A program made the translations under genes and the position numbers. From NCBI GenBank assembly GCA_946811695.1, contig OX328123.1:155882273-155946272 (forward strand): a DNA stretch of 64,000 nucleotides. Reading direction: 5' to 3'. Of the stretch, positions 1 through 10,684 are shown one piece after another. The stretch comes from Gonocerus acuteangulatus (Eukaryota > Arthropoda > Insecta > Hemiptera > Coreidae). The notes under the pieces were generated by a model. It was not told where the DNA came from. It saw only the letters and a program-made list of their open reading frames with translations, and did no database searches. The stretch's first letter is position 1; the number at the start of each line of letters is the position of its first letter.

Positions 1-2
1 CA

Positions 3-758
3 TACTCGGGACGGTTACTTAATTTTCATTCATCCCATCCTTACCACCTCAAGATTATTGTAGCCAGAAATCTCCTTCGCCGAGTCCTCTCCCTATCCCA
101 TGCTTCCTTCCACAATAAAAATATTAATATCGCCTCAGATATATTGGCACGCAACCAATTTCCCCCCAACCTCATAAAATCCCTTGTTAAAAAAGTAAAA
201 TCCCAACCTTCCAACACTATCTCTCCCAATTCTTCCCTAACTCCCAGTTCCCAAATGTTCCGATCTCTACCATTTACACCTGGACTGACTGATAAACTTA
301 CAAAGACAATAAAAAAATCCTACCCTTCCCTAAATTTTGGATTGAAAACTACCAACAAACTCAAAACCCTCTACACCAAACTCAAAGATCCCACCCCTTT
401 TGAACATACTACCCGTTGTGTTTACCAAGTCCCTTGCCAAACCCCTTCTTGTAGTGGTGTATACATAGGAGAAACCATAAATGACATTCACTCACGTCTT
501 ACACAACATAAACGAACCATCACTAATAAAGAAATAGATAAATCTGCACTTGCAAAACACGCCATTACACAAAAACACACTTTTAACTTCGACGACATGA
601 AAATTCTATCTACACAACGAAACAAAAAAAGACTACAGATCTCGGAATGTGTACACATAAACTTAAACAAAAACAATATAAATTACAAAACTGACCAACA
701 AGGCATTTCTCCTATGTACGCTAATATTTTCCAAATACTCTCCCGACCACCTACCTAG
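3..758 (+). CDS. Penelope-like element, GIY-YIG endonuclease C-terminal part (5' partial)
   Basis: The frame is open from base 3, before the first initiator, to the stop at 758, so the protein enters from outside the window. The first 50 or so codons (SGRLLNFHSSHP, VARNLL) look like the linker between reverse transcriptase and endonuclease in Penelope-like retroelements. Downstream is a Cys-containing stretch (CVYQVPCQTPSCSG) and the GIY-YIG core: VYIGET, an Arg in the helix SRLTQH, then ALAKHA with the conserved His. In PLEs this domain nicks target DNA. No internal stop is seen in this part, so the element may be relatively young; its RT is outside the window. The family assignment is firm, activity is unknown. 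Confidence 0.85.
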   Translation, partial: YSGRLLNFHSSHPYHLKIIVARNLLRRVLSLSHASFHNKNINIASDILARNQFPPNLIKSLVKKVKSQPSNTISPNSSLTPSSQMFRSLPFTPGLTDKLTKTIKKSYPSLNFGLKTTNKLKTLYTKLKDPTPFEHTTRCVYQVPCQTPSCSGVYIGETINDIHSRLTQHKRTITNKEIDKSALAKHAITQKHTFNFDDMKILSTQRNKKRLQISECVHINLNKNNINYKTDQQGISPMYANIFQILSRPPT

Positions 759-1375
759 ATTTTTACCATGCCCCTTGGGTATCCTTCCATTAACACCTTT
801 TTCTCCTTTCCTGTCATAAAATGTCATAAACATCTGTTTGATCATTACCGCCCGTTTCCCCCACCTCTTGCTGTTTCCAGTTACATATACCCCTTGCAGA
901 TTCCTTTTTTCCTTAGACACTTTTCACAATGGTTACTTAATTGCCAACCTTGGTCTTCCTCTGCCGCTCGGCATTTCCATTGGTATGTAGTATCTTATTT
1001 CTGTGTAAAAATTAATTAATGTTACTATTAGCTACTATATTTGTCATTGGTATATATTTTTCTTATTTCTTTGTAAAATCAATTAATGTTACTAATTACT
1101 ATTAAAATCAATTATTGTACCTATTTTCTTTTTCATTCTACTCATTCTAAGAATTTAAGACGATATGTTCTGTTATAAGTTAAATTGTATCTATAGTTCT
1201 GTTTCCTATCACAATTATAAATTTTTCTTGTTTGTTTCTGTATTAATTTCTTTTTTTGTCATTTTAGCTGACGAAGGCTACCAATGAGTAGCCGAAACGT
1301 CCGAAATATAGATTTTTTTAAAACAAAATCATATTGAGGTTTATTTAGCCGAATCCCAACCATTCCATCTTTACT
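759..1375 (+). mobile_element. PLE 3' UTR and terminal region with hammerhead-like core
   Basis: AT-rich non-coding DNA following the endonuclease stop. At 1268-1300 it contains CTGACGA, a 6-bp stem (GGCTAC/GTAGCC) and GAAAC, the catalytic-core arrangement of a type I hammerhead ribozyme, a known feature of PLE terminal repeats. The end (TTTATTTAGCCGAATCCCAACC) resembles the PLE ends at 41222-41275 and 57100-57150. The element ends near 1375 against an oppositely oriented PLE fragment. Confidence 0.65.
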
Positions 1376-2949
1376 TACCTATTTTCTAAACAGTCCATAA
1401 AAATATCCGCTGCCAGTGGGCTTATAGGAGATCCCATTACTAATCCGTGGGTGGATTTGTAGCAATCACCATTAAACAGAAAATAATTCTGTTCTAATAC
1501 AACTTTAAAAATATCACAAATCTCGTTGGCTACCACGGGATTGCATTGCCTCTGATTCATGACGTGTTGAACAAGCGGGATAATTTCAGAGGAAGGGACA
1601 CTCGTGAATAAATTTACGATGTCAAACGACACTAAAATACAGTCAGAGGGCACGTCCATTTGACTAAGAAGTTCAACCACCTCCTTACTGCTTTTAACGG
1701 TATATGAAGGTTTGTACGAAGTAAGGGCCTTAAATTCATCGACAGCTCTCCTAGCCAACTTCCCAGCGGGAGCCGAGATATAAGATACTATAGGACGAAA
1801 TGGCATGTCATCTTTATGTACTTTAGGTAAACAATACAACCTAGGTGGTAAAGGATTCGTTTCAGTCAGTCTCTCTCTATCAACCTTAGTAAACAAACAT
1901 TGACACCTGCTTATTGCAGATTTTACAATATTATTATATTCAGTAGTAGGATCCCTTTTTAACAATATACACTCATTATCAGCTAACAGTGATAGGGTTT
2001 TATTAACATAATACGTTTTGTCTAATATCACTGTACATTTTCCTTTATCAGCTTTAAGTATAACTAAATTATTGTCTTTATTTTTCTTTTTAATAGTCTT
2101 AACTGTGTAATGATCTGATTTCTGAGTCCTACTTATATGATTATCCTTATTATTAACTAAAGAATTAATATATTTATCTAAGACAACGGCACATTCTTTC
2201 TTAACTATACTATTGCTCGGAATATTTTCAAGAGAGGAAATAAAATCTACTACTTCATTTCTACCAATATTATGTAAAGGAATGTATTTCAAACCTTTTT
2301 CTAACATGTTAATTTCTGAAGGTTCAAATTGAATATCAGTATGATTAACAATTCTAGGATAACAATCACATACAATATCAGAGTTACAGTTATCTCTATT
2401 AGTAAACATAGTAGTAGTATTATTAGTAAACATAGGAGTATGTTTATAAGCAGGGTCATTATCTTTAGTGGGACGAGACTTAGAGCCTCTATTCTTTAGT
2501 ATAGCCTTTATCTTCTTATTAGCATTAGCAAAGGCTTTATCTACAACACGGCTACAACTTGCAGCTACAACTCTATCGAACTTATGACAGTCTAAATCAT
2601 TCATCATAGTTCCTAAACGACATGACATTTTTATAAGATAAACGCTCAAACTGTCTCTAATCTTAAACCACCTTTTCAACTCCCCTTTCAACCAAACACG
2701 TTTAATGTTCACCAAAATCTTTCCACTTAAATTTAACTTTTTTGTGTTATTGATTATGTATGATGGAAAGATATTTTCTTTCATACACCTATTATTAAAG
2801 TATATATTTTTACAAGCCAACCCATGCTTAATTTTAAGTTTTGAAAAACATTTCTTCAATTGATCTAAAGTCATATTATTTATCTGCACCAAATTGTCAC
2901 CTGTAATAATATGCCACTTTTTGACACCAGCAGAAGCTTGACGAGCCAT
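1375..2949 (-). CDS. Penelope-like element reverse transcriptase, C-terminally truncated
   Basis: A 524-codon frame with PLE-type RT motifs in order: KADKGKCTVILDK near residue 295, LPKVHK plus FRPIVS near residue 375, motif A VSFDIVNLFTSVP near residue 440, and motif B HGLVMGSPISPLAADIFM near residue 505. The frame stops just after motif B, so the catalytic motif C (Y-x-DD), the thumb and the GIY-YIG domain are missing and the product cannot be an active RT. The stop lies inside AGGTAAGT, which looks like a splice donor; it is also where the opposite PLE terminus begins, so a rearrangement junction is the simpler reading. The N-terminal 150 residues are basic and not recognised. The start is the first ATG after a (TA)n array. 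Confidence 0.82.
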   Translation of the reverse strand: MARQASAGVKKWHIITGDNLVQINNMTLDQLKKCFSKLKIKHGLACKNIYFNNRCMKENIFPSYIINNTKKLNLSGKILVNIKRVWLKGELKRWFKIRDSLSVYLIKMSCRLGTMMNDLDCHKFDRVVAASCSRVVDKAFANANKKIKAILKNRGSKSRPTKDNDPAYKHTPMFTNNTTTMFTNRDNCNSDIVCDCYPRIVNHTDIQFEPSEINMLEKGLKYIPLHNIGRNEVVDFISSLENIPSNSIVKKECAVVLDKYINSLVNNKDNHISRTQKSDHYTVKTIKKKNKDNNLVILKADKGKCTVILDKTYYVNKTLSLLADNECILLKRDPTTEYNNIVKSAISRCQCLFTKVDRERLTETNPLPPRLYCLPKVHKDDMPFRPIVSYISAPAGKLARRAVDEFKALTSYKPSYTVKSSKEVVELLSQMDVPSDCILVSFDIVNLFTSVPSSEIIPLVQHVMNQRQCNPVVANEICDIFKVVLEQNYFLFNGDCYKSTHGLVMGSPISPLAADIFMDCLENR

Positions 2950-3021
2950 GTTTCAAAAACGTTGAGGTTGCTGGCAGAGAAGGAAGATCTTGAGGTAAAT
3001 GAAAAACGTCCTGTTCCTTCA

Positions 3022-3026
<5 letters not shown>

Positions 3027-3091
<65 letters not shown>

Positions 3092-3475
3092 CTGTTCGCT
3101 CATTTCTGGCTTCCCTAATGGTCCAATTGTGATGAAATTTGGTACAAAAATCCGTCGTCCAATTTAAAAGGTCAAGTTCGTTAACCAGCAGAATCTGCCC
3201 ACTGGAAGATGGCGTTTGGGGCGAAATTCGCGCAAAAAAAATCGTAACGCTTACGTTTTTGAGTTCATAAGCTTGTAACTACTCGAGGCGATAGCTTTAA
3301 TCGTTTTGGAGAAAATTGGAAAAATAGTTTTTGAATACCGTTTTTGGTTTGGGTACTTAGAATCATTGGATTCAGTTGAAACATTTTCTGCATGTTCTAC
3401 TTTCATTAAAACTAATATTTTGAAATTTTTGTTACGTTTGGAGTTTAGGAAGGGTTAGAATAAAATATTTTATTC
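3027..3475 (-). mobile_element. Family A Helentron-like element, 3'-half fragment with (TA)n
   Basis: A 62-bp (TA)n array followed by the family A body in reverse orientation. Diagnostic blocks are TTTGTCTGTTCGC, ATGGTCC-AT-TGATGAAATTTGG, AGGTCAAGTTCGTTAACCAGC and the terminal AGAATAAAATATTTTATT. The same blocks recur many times in the window. Neither the 5' tip nor the 3' hairpin is present in this copy. Confidence 0.7.
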
Positions 3476-4010
3476 TCAACCATTCATTCATGTAAGGTAT
3501 AACTGAAGAGAAAGCAAGTCTTCGGTTTCACTACACGTTGAATTTCTTCATCAGTTCCGCTTACCGGGCCAGTTCTTGCAGGATTTCTTCATCGGTAACC
3601 GACAGACGATATGTTACCATATTAACGTGTAAAACAACGGTAAATAGTCATGATATAACACCTTGAGCTCTACATACATGATGAAAAAGTTGTCACGTAT
3701 ACCACAAGGCGGTGTCGTATCCGACACAGAAACTTAGTCTTCCACAGATATACGAAGATTACGAGGATGAATAAAGGTAGATAGATAGGGTAATTCAAGA
3801 TTACACCCCTCAACCTATGCACAGAGAGGCTTTACGGGGCTGATTATATCAGCTGCTTCTACATGTTTCACATACATTTAGGTGCTCTCTATAACCCACA
3901 AAGGTGCACCATATTGTACAACCACTTGTCTATACATTTTCAAGTGTATGCAATCAGTCTATCAGGTTTTAGTATTTACATGTTACAATAGAGTCCAAAA
4001 TTGAAAAATC
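3476..4010. other. No gene or known repeat recognised
   Basis: Mixed-composition DNA with no convincing open frame, tandem repeat or terminal inverted repeat that I can see. It may be old repeat or unique DNA. Confidence 0.4.
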
Positions 4011-4984
4011 GGTACTTACGTACTAGTTGCGCCGAGAAGTGGGTTTCGTTCAGGGATCCGGATCATGAAATGAGAACTCAATTGAAGTTGTGGCAATATG
4101 GCGACCGAAAGGCCATATATTAATATTATCAACGAGTTGGATTGACTAGAGTTTCGATATAACCTTGAGCGAGCCGAAACGCATAGACATTATGTCATTA
4201 ACATAAGTGCTACTGGTTTCCTAGTTTATATAACATTAGCACTTATGTTAATTACATAATTGCTATGCGTTTCCGCTCGCTTCGCTCGCTCAAGTTTATA
4301 TCGAAACCAATAATCCAACTCGGTGATAATATAGATCACTGGTTTTTCGGTGGAAAATGGGCTGATATGCAATTTAACATTTAACTCCCACTAGATATGA
4401 TTCCAGATCCAAACTCATGGGCGTATATAGAAAATAATTTCGAAGGGGGCTGGAAAAATTTCGGGGGAAACCATTTCCGGTGTATGCAATACTAACAATT
4501 TAGATCTTGGAACAGTTTTAGCCAACTTAAACGTTATTACACCCAAAATAGAATATGTTTTATGACCTAAATGATCTTATTTAATTTATTTTTAAGGGTT
4601 TTATGAAATTTTTACCGATCAAATCAAAATTTCGAGGGGGCTGCAGCCCCCCCCCCCCTTATATACGCCCATGTCAAAACTACTCATTTTCCTAGCCGAA
4701 AGAACAGCACAAAGGACACAAACTACACTAAGAAGTGAAACAAGAAACAATAAATATTTCTTGTAAAAAACCAAAATCTAACAGTAAGTGTACACAAAAC
4801 GATGACTAGAACGAAAGAATATACAGCCAATGGAATTGCCCTTAGGAATGAACCAATAGAAAGGCTAATGAACTATGCGCGTCCCCCTGAAGATGGAGAT
4901 AACTTTATTTGAGTTCTCATTTCATGATCCAGATCCCTCAACGAGACCCACTCCTCGAGAACAGTGCTACTAGTACGTAAGTAC
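4011..4984. mobile_element. MITE family M with long terminal inverted repeats
   Basis: The left end (GGTACTTACGTACTAGT) is the reverse complement of the right end (ACTAGTACGTAAGTAC). Pairing continues for more than 60 bp through GGGATCCGGATCATGAAATG and its partner near 4920. The flanks TGAAAAATC (4002-4010) and TGAAAATC (4985-4992) look like a target-site duplication of 8-9 bp with one A-run indel. An internal palindrome at about 4130-4325 contains GCTCGCTTCGCTCGCTCAAG. Related copies lie at 26572 and 27430. No transposase is encoded; the superfamily is uncertain. Confidence 0.7.
4416..4673. mobile_element. MITE family G, nested copy
   Basis: Begins CATGGGCGTATATA and ends TATATACGCCCATG, so the termini are inverted repeats. 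It carries the typical C- or G-run sub-terminal tracts next to GAAATTTT. It lies inside the family M element. Other ends of this family are at 10209, 25538, 25931-26122, 28133, 29161-29402, 46214 and 59505. Confidence 0.7.
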
Positions 4985-5178
4985 TGAAAATCAATCATCC
5001 AGAAGAAAATTAGTCACTTAAAATAAAATTAACAACAATATCCATAAATATAAACAACATTTTATCTGTCCTTTCATTGACAATATATAATATTATTTTA
5101 TTTTTTTAATATGTTTTGGTTTATTTTATTCTTTGTTTTTTTGTCATGCTTATAAAAGGTTTGATATTAAATAAAAAA

Positions 5179-6900
5179 GTCGGACTCGCAGGAACTGCAT
5201 TATCTTAGCGCGGATCCGTTCTTATCCCTTACGTCATTTGGAAAGGTTGAATTACAAACAGTTATAATTTTGGTTAGACCTTTCATGAAATACTCGTAAT
5301 TTATGATCCCTATTCAACAATGCTTTAGCGTTGTTGACAAAATATCCTACGAATGTAAAAACTACTGCACGAGTGTCTTCCTCGACGTCGCCCAAGCGTT
5401 CGATCGGGTTTGGCACCCGGGGCTGTTATACAAAGTAAAGCGTATTTTATCTCACACATACTACCTCATCCTTCAATCCTACCTCTCGCATCGTTCCTTT
5501 CAAGCAAGGTCTGGTACTACCTTGTCCTCCTCTCGACCCATATCTTCAGGCGTCCCACAAGGCAGCATCCTAGGTCCTGTCCTTTACCTCCTGTACACGG
5601 CAGATATCCCTATCCACCCGTCTACACACATAACAACCTACGCCGATGATACAGCCATCTTTTCCTCTTCCCCCGATCCCTGTACAGCTTCCCAGCAATT
5701 ACAGGAGCACCTTGAGTCTGTCGAGAAATGGTGCAACTTGTGGAAAATTAAAGTGAACCCAGAAAAGTGCTTTCATGTTACATTCACTCTTAATAGGAGC
5801 GCCTGCCCTCCTGTATTCATTTGCAGCAGACAACTCCCAGCATCGAATGAAGTACGTTACCTGGGACTTCTACTAGACAGCAGACTCACATGGAACCCAC
5901 CCACACGACTGAAAAGACAAGAGCTAAACAGGAGATATGGACTCTTACGACGACTACTTGGCCCTACTTCAAAGCTTTCGACACAAAACAAACTCAGTAT
6001 ATACAAAACTATAATCAGACCTATCTGGACTTACGGACTTGAATTATGGGGAACAGCAAAACACTCAAACATACAACGAATACAAGCATTCCAATCCAAA
6101 GTCCTTCGTAGAATAGTCAATGCTCCCTTTTATGTCTCTAACAAAACCCTACACAATGACCTCAACATTCCCTTCGTAAACGACCTCGCCAAATCCCGAT
6201 TCTTAACGTTTCATTCCAAATTGTCATCCCACCCAAATCCTAGTGGTCAATCCCTTTCCACTCAGACCCACCCTTAAGACCTTCCCAGGAGGCTTAAGAG
6301 ACTTTGGCCCCGTGACCAGCTGCCATAATAGCAGTTAAAAACAGTACAAATTGTTTTGATATATTAGGAAGTGCCGATAATGTTTGGCTCCTTCTATATA
6401 CTGTTCATTGAAATGTATACTTAGGCCAGCACAATTAATTATTGTACTCATAATTGTACAGATTTTCAATAAACATGAATTAAAAAAAAAAAAAAAAAAA
6501 AAAACTCCCTGGCCTTGTCAAGGTTCGCTCAAGAAACACACTAATTACTGTTTCTCATTTTCTTTTACTATAATACAAATTGTACAGATAAATGCAATGT
6601 AAAACAAAAAAAAATTAAAAAATGATTTAAACAAAGACAATAACCCGTTCAAAAAAACAAAACACACACATTTGAAGTTTTTAGAACTTATTTCTCTGAT
6701 CGGCATCGCCTAATCGAAAATTGCTTCAGAATCGTTTTTGTAGAGCATTTAGTAAACTTTCGAATGGTAGCCTTCCGCTTACCAAGATTTCCAACCGTTT
6801 TCGAGATATTAAGGAAAATATACGAAGTTCCCAAAACTTTTCATATCTATTAATAAAATATTTTATTCTAAACCTTCCTTAACTCCAAACGTATCCTATA

Positions 6901-6955
<55 letters not shown>
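5179..6955 (+). mobile_element. Family A Helentron-like element interrupted by a Jockey LINE
   Basis: The 5' tip (GTCGGACTCGCAGGAACTGC then TTAGCGCGG) is at 5179, and the body resumes after the LINE poly(A) at about 6507. It runs to a (TA)n array at 6905-6951 and the beginning of the post-array block (AAATTTGAACCAGCGTTATTT). The 3' hairpin is missing. The order 5' tip, body, (TA)n matches the fuller copy at 7594-8995. Confidence 0.65.
5303..6277 (+). CDS. Jockey-clade LINE reverse transcriptase, 5'-truncated
   Basis: A 324-codon fragment beginning inside the RT (IQQCFSVVDKISY) with motif A VFLDVAQAFDRVWH, motif B SGVPQGSILGPVLY, an intact motif C TTYADDTAIF and the thumb motif RYLGLLLDSRLTW. 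The C-terminal part (RPIWTYGLELWG, FQSKVLRRIVNAPFYV) is typical of Jockey elements, which lack an RNase H domain. The 5' portion, with the endonuclease and gag-like ORF1, is missing, the usual result of incomplete target-primed reverse transcription. A 3' UTR follows, ending in AATAAA-like sequence and a 24-bp poly(A) at about 6481-6504. No clear target-site duplication was found. It is inserted in a family A element. The RT active site is intact, but the fragment alone is not autonomous. Confidence 0.9.
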   Translation: MIPIQQCFSVVDKISYECKNYCTSVFLDVAQAFDRVWHPGLLYKVKRILSHTYYLILQSYLSHRSFQARSGTTLSSSRPISSGVPQGSILGPVLYLLYTADIPIHPSTHITTYADDTAIFSSSPDPCTASQQLQEHLESVEKWCNLWKIKVNPEKCFHVTFTLNRSACPPVFICSRQLPASNEVRYLGLLLDSRLTWNPPTRLKRQELNRRYGLLRRLLGPTSKLSTQNKLSIYKTIIRPIWTYGLELWGTAKHSNIQRIQAFQSKVLRRIVNAPFYVSNKTLHNDLNIPFVNDLAKSRFLTFHSKLSSHPNPSGQSLSTQTHP

Positions 6956-7289
6956 ATTTGAACCAGCGTTATTTTCGTTCGCCTTGGACCTCCCTTCTTT
7001 CTGCATAGAGCCTAAAAAAAGTAATTTTAATTTTTCACTTGTTTGCTCTTTTTTTTACATGAATAGGTCTAATGACTGAAGGTCCGTAGAAATTGACGTG
7101 TCGCGTAACAGAATGATGATACTAATCAGTTCCTGCTCTCCCACTTCTAAGTAACCTTTGAACCTGTACCGTCTCACATTCAGCACACATTTGGGCAACA
7201 TTCTGCTCCAGCAAGGCGAGAAAGAGGCGAAGATGAACACAGTATAAGCAGTAAGTGAGTATGACGAGAGTATAACCTGAACAGAAAGA
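6956..7289. other. No gene or repeat recognised
   Basis: The 3' part of the family A copy fades out near 7000. The rest shows no convincing coding frame or repeat. Confidence 0.4.
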
Positions 7290-7593
7290 AAGTTTGCAGA
7301 ACCTGAGCAGCAAAACGTTAGCAGAACCTGAGCGGCAAAACGTTAGCAGATCATGAGCAGCAAAACCTTAGCAGAACCTGAGCAGCAAAACGTTAGCAGA
7401 ACCTCAGCAGCAAAACGTTAGCAGAACCTGAGCGGCAAAACGTTAGCAGAACCTAAGCAGCAAAACGTTAGCAGAACCTGAGCAGCAAGAAAGTTAGCTG
7501 GACCTGAGCAGCAAAACGTTAGCAGAACCTGAGCAGCAAGAAAGTTAGCAGGACCTGAGCAGCAAAAAGTTGGTCGGACCTGAGCAACAAAAA
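7290..7593 (+). repeat. 25-bp minisatellite
   Basis: About twelve copies of a 25-bp unit resembling GCAGAACCTGAGCAGCAAAA plus CGTTA. Spacing is exactly 25 bp over several copies (7321, 7346, 7371) and later copies diverge. The array resumes at 8996 beyond a family A insertion. Confidence 0.85.
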
Positions 7594-8527
7594 GTCGGAC
7601 TCGCAGGAACTGCATCATCTTAGCGCGGTTCCGTTCTTATCCCTAGTCTAATTTGGAAAGATTAAAATAGAATCAGTTATTATTTTGGTTCCACCAGTCT
7701 TGAAAGGTCTTGATTTACGATCTTACCTGTATGGCTTAGAGGCATTTGGGAAGCCTTGGGATCTCTCTCTTTGAACGCTACATTTTTAACAATAAATTGA
7801 TTTTCTTATTTTACTTAATCTGTTTTATTGTCAAATACATTATCCGACTATAATCAATTTAAAAATAACAAGGAATAAAACAGACAAAAAGAACCGTTCG
7901 AATAAACGAAATCAATTACTTTAAAGTTTTAAGCACTTATTTCTCCGATTGACATCGCCAAATTAAAAATTTCTTCAGAAACTTTTTCGTAGAGCACTTC
8001 GTAAGCTTTCTAATGGTAACCTTACGTTTCGCATGATTCTCAACCTTTTTCGAAATATTAAGCAAAGTATACAAAGTTACCAAAACTTTTTATGTCTGTT
8101 AATAAAATATTTTATTCTAACCCTTCCTTAACTCCAAACGTAACAAAAATTTCAACATATTAGTTTTAATGAAAGTAGAACGTGCAGAAAATGTTTCAAC
8201 TGAATCCCATGATTCTAAGTACCCAAACCAAAAACGGCGTTCAAAAACTATTTTCCAATTTTCTCGAAAACGGTTAAAGCTATCGCCTTGAAAATGGTTT
8301 CATTCGTTTTCCTAGCCCAAGAAGCCTATATAACGAGTGCTTACAAGCTTATGAACTAAAAAACGTAAGCGTTACGATTTTTTTTGCGTGAATTTCGCCC
8401 CAAACTCCATCTTCCAGTGGGCGGATTCTGCTGGTTAACGAACTTGACCTTTCATATTGGGAGACGGATTTTTGTACCAAATTTCATCACAATCGGACCA
8501 TTAGGGAAGCCAGAAATGAGCGAACAG

Positions 8528-8558
<31 letters not shown>

Positions 8559-8995
8559 CAAATTTGAACCACCGTTATTTTCGGTCTCTAGGGGTTCTGA
8601 AACGCGAAATTTTCTAGTCGGCACTTCCGGATTGTTTCATGAGATCAACCTTATAAGCGGGGTTCCTCCCTATGGGGGAGGGAGGAACCGCGCTAAAAAG
8701 AGTACTTACAAGCTTATGAACTCAAAAACGTAAGCGTTACGATTTTTTTTGCGCGAATTTCGCCCCAAACGCCATCTTCCAGTGGGCGGATTCTGCTGGT
8801 TAACGAACTTGACCTTTCAAATTAGACGGAAGATTTTTGTACGAAATTTCATCAAAATCGGACCATTCATCTTCGACCTAGACGTCTCTAGGGGTTCTGA
8901 AACGCAAAATTTTCTAGTCGGCACTTCTGGATTGCGTCATGATATCAACCTTATAAGCGGAGTTCGTCCCTATGGGGGAGGGAGGAACCGCGCTA
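7594..8995 (+). mobile_element. Family A Helentron-like element, most complete copy
   Basis: Inserted inside the 25-bp minisatellite, which defines both ends. The 5' tip is GTCGGACTCGCAGGAACTGC, followed by the sub-terminal block TTAGCGCGGTTCC. A non-coding body of about 900 bp follows, then (TA)n at 8533-8558, then a block starting CAAATTTGAACCACCGTTAT. It ends in the hairpin GGGGTTCCTCCCT/AGGGAGGAACC and CGCGCTAAAA. The terminal GGAACCGCGCTAA is the exact complement of the 5' sub-terminal block. A second, TA-less partial body with another hairpin 3' end follows at 8699-8995. No protein is encoded. Helentron-associated elements (HINEs, DINE-1-like) have sub-terminal inverted repeats, an internal microsatellite and a 3' stem-loop, which fits. 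Confidence 0.75.
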
Positions 8996-9050
8996 CAAGT
9001 TAGTAAGACCTGAGAAGCAAAACGTTAGCAGAACCTGAGCAGCAAAAGGC
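8996..9050 (+). repeat. 25-bp minisatellite, right part
   Basis: Two further degenerate units (AGACCTGAGAAGCAAAACG) that continue the array broken by the family A insertion at 7594-8995. Confidence 0.7.
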
Positions 9051-9665
9051 AGAATCAGTGAATAGTGAGCAAATGCTTTACAGACAGCAATGTGCACCTG
9101 CAATTCACCAAAAGTGTCCCGGAAATGGCCAGATAGGCCGAAAGTGAGAGCGTTATTTTGGAGTATTTTAGTAATTTTTGCAAGCTTAATAGTTCTGTGT
9201 TTGATTTTTGTAAATTCAGCTATTTAAGAACATTGTGCTGGAAGTCTAGAAGCATTTTAGTCATAGAATCAGAGAATTTAAATAGAGAGACTTCTCTGAA
9301 TACAGCTGCTTGATTGCACTGATCCAATTTCTTCCCTTCCAGCTGAGTTCCTTGATAGAATATAGAAGCAGGTGATTATGGATTCCCAGATATGGTCATT
9401 CTTTTACTATATCTTTTATCAAATTCCGAACGCCTCCACCTTTTAAGGTTGGTTTGTGATGAATGCATATGTAACAATAATTGTTAGATATACACTCATC
9501 ATTAAAATTATACAAAATACAATTATTGTATTTTGTATAATTTTTGGCCTTTCGTACTGATTTCATCACGCACAGAATTATCTTTTCATGGGTGTAAGCT
9601 TCATGCTTAATGCTTCATGAGCACTCTAAGTCACTTCGAAATGTCCGACTCTCAGGAAATGCGGT
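9051..9665. other. Unassigned, with a 39-bp palindrome
   Basis: No gene recognised. Positions 9505-9523 and 9525-9543 are 19-nt perfect inverted arms (AAATTATACAAAATACAAT) with a 1-base centre. This may mark a small foldback repeat or a recent palindrome. Confidence 0.5.
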
Positions 9666-9673
9666 ATCACCAA

Positions 9674-10120
9674 CAGGGCCGCCACATCTCAGAGCCGGGC
9701 CCTGGACCAAATCACGGGCCCCCACTTCTCTGAGCCGGGCCCCCACTTCTCTGAGCCGGGCCCCCACTTCTCAGAGCCAGACTGAAAATTCTAGTACTTT
9801 GTTTTGAGTTTTGAGCGAAATTAAAATAAAAGCCGACAATCGGTGCGGCAAAGGTCACTTTCGGTACTTGTTTTATTACGACTCCTAATGAAATATACTA
9901 TTCTGAGACTGCACTTCTTTTGTCGTTTATGTACATTATAAAAAAATATAGATCCCATCGCAATAAATATAGGCTACGCCCGTTTATATTTCTAAACCTT
10001 ATTCTTTTTACAAGCTCATAACCTATACATTTTTTTCCAATTAGCGAGGCCCTGCCTGGCCCCCACGTTGCCCGGGCCTGGGACAACTGTACCCGGCTGT
10101 CCCCCCATGTGGCGGCCCTG
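9674..10120. mobile_element. hAT-type MITE, CAGGGCCGCCACAT ends
   Basis: Starts CAGGGCCGCCACAT and ends ATGTGGCGGCCCTG. It is flanked by ATCACCAA (9666-9673) and TTCACCAA (10121-10128), a 7-of-8 match consistent with the 8-bp hAT duplication. A 21-bp unit (CCGGGCCCCCACTTCTCTGAG) repeats about three times inside. It is non-coding. Confidence 0.78.
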
Positions 10121-10128
10121 TTCACCAA

Positions 10129-10684
10129 TGAGTTCTCAGCTAGCGGGGAGAGTGTTAGCTATCATCAAATGCTAAAATTGCGTAGGTCTAAAATCGGTCA
10201 TTTAACGACATGGGCGTATATAAGGGAGACAGAGGGGACTCAGGGGGAATCAGCCCCCTTAAACTTAACTTAGTTCAGAAAGGTTTTAGTTTAGTCTTAC
10301 AATTAGTTTTATTGGGTGTAATAGCGTTTTAAGGGGTAGTACTCCCTTGTAACTTTTTTTTTATATTTTTTTTATGGTCTAAAATTCTTCCTAAACTAAT
10401 CGAAAATTATATCCAAGACTGTTTATGTTAAGAAAATTTGTTTAAATGGGGAAAAATACGATTTTCCCGAAGCCGAGTGGGCACAATGATGATTTGAAGA
10501 ACATTTTTTGAGCGAGTTTGGATTGGTCCGTATTAAATTGTTTTTTGTTTTTTTTTTGTCCTCCTTTAATACATTTTAAAATTAAAACCCATTTTTTTAA
10601 TCTTTATTACAAGAAAGTATGAAAAAAATGAAAATTTCAGAACATTAAACTTTAAAGTCGCTTCATTCGTCAGCAATTTTTTGA
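10129..10684. other. Unassigned, starting with a MITE family G left end
   Basis: CATGGGCGTATATAAGGG at 10209 matches the terminus of MITE family G. No matching right end was located. The rest is AT-rich with T- and A-runs and no recognised feature. Confidence 0.4.

Noticed and set aside
1369..1380. Genuine intron donor in the Penelope RT frame (AGGTAAGT)
   Set aside because: The site coincides with the border to an oppositely oriented PLE terminus; no acceptor followed by motif C is present downstream on that strand.
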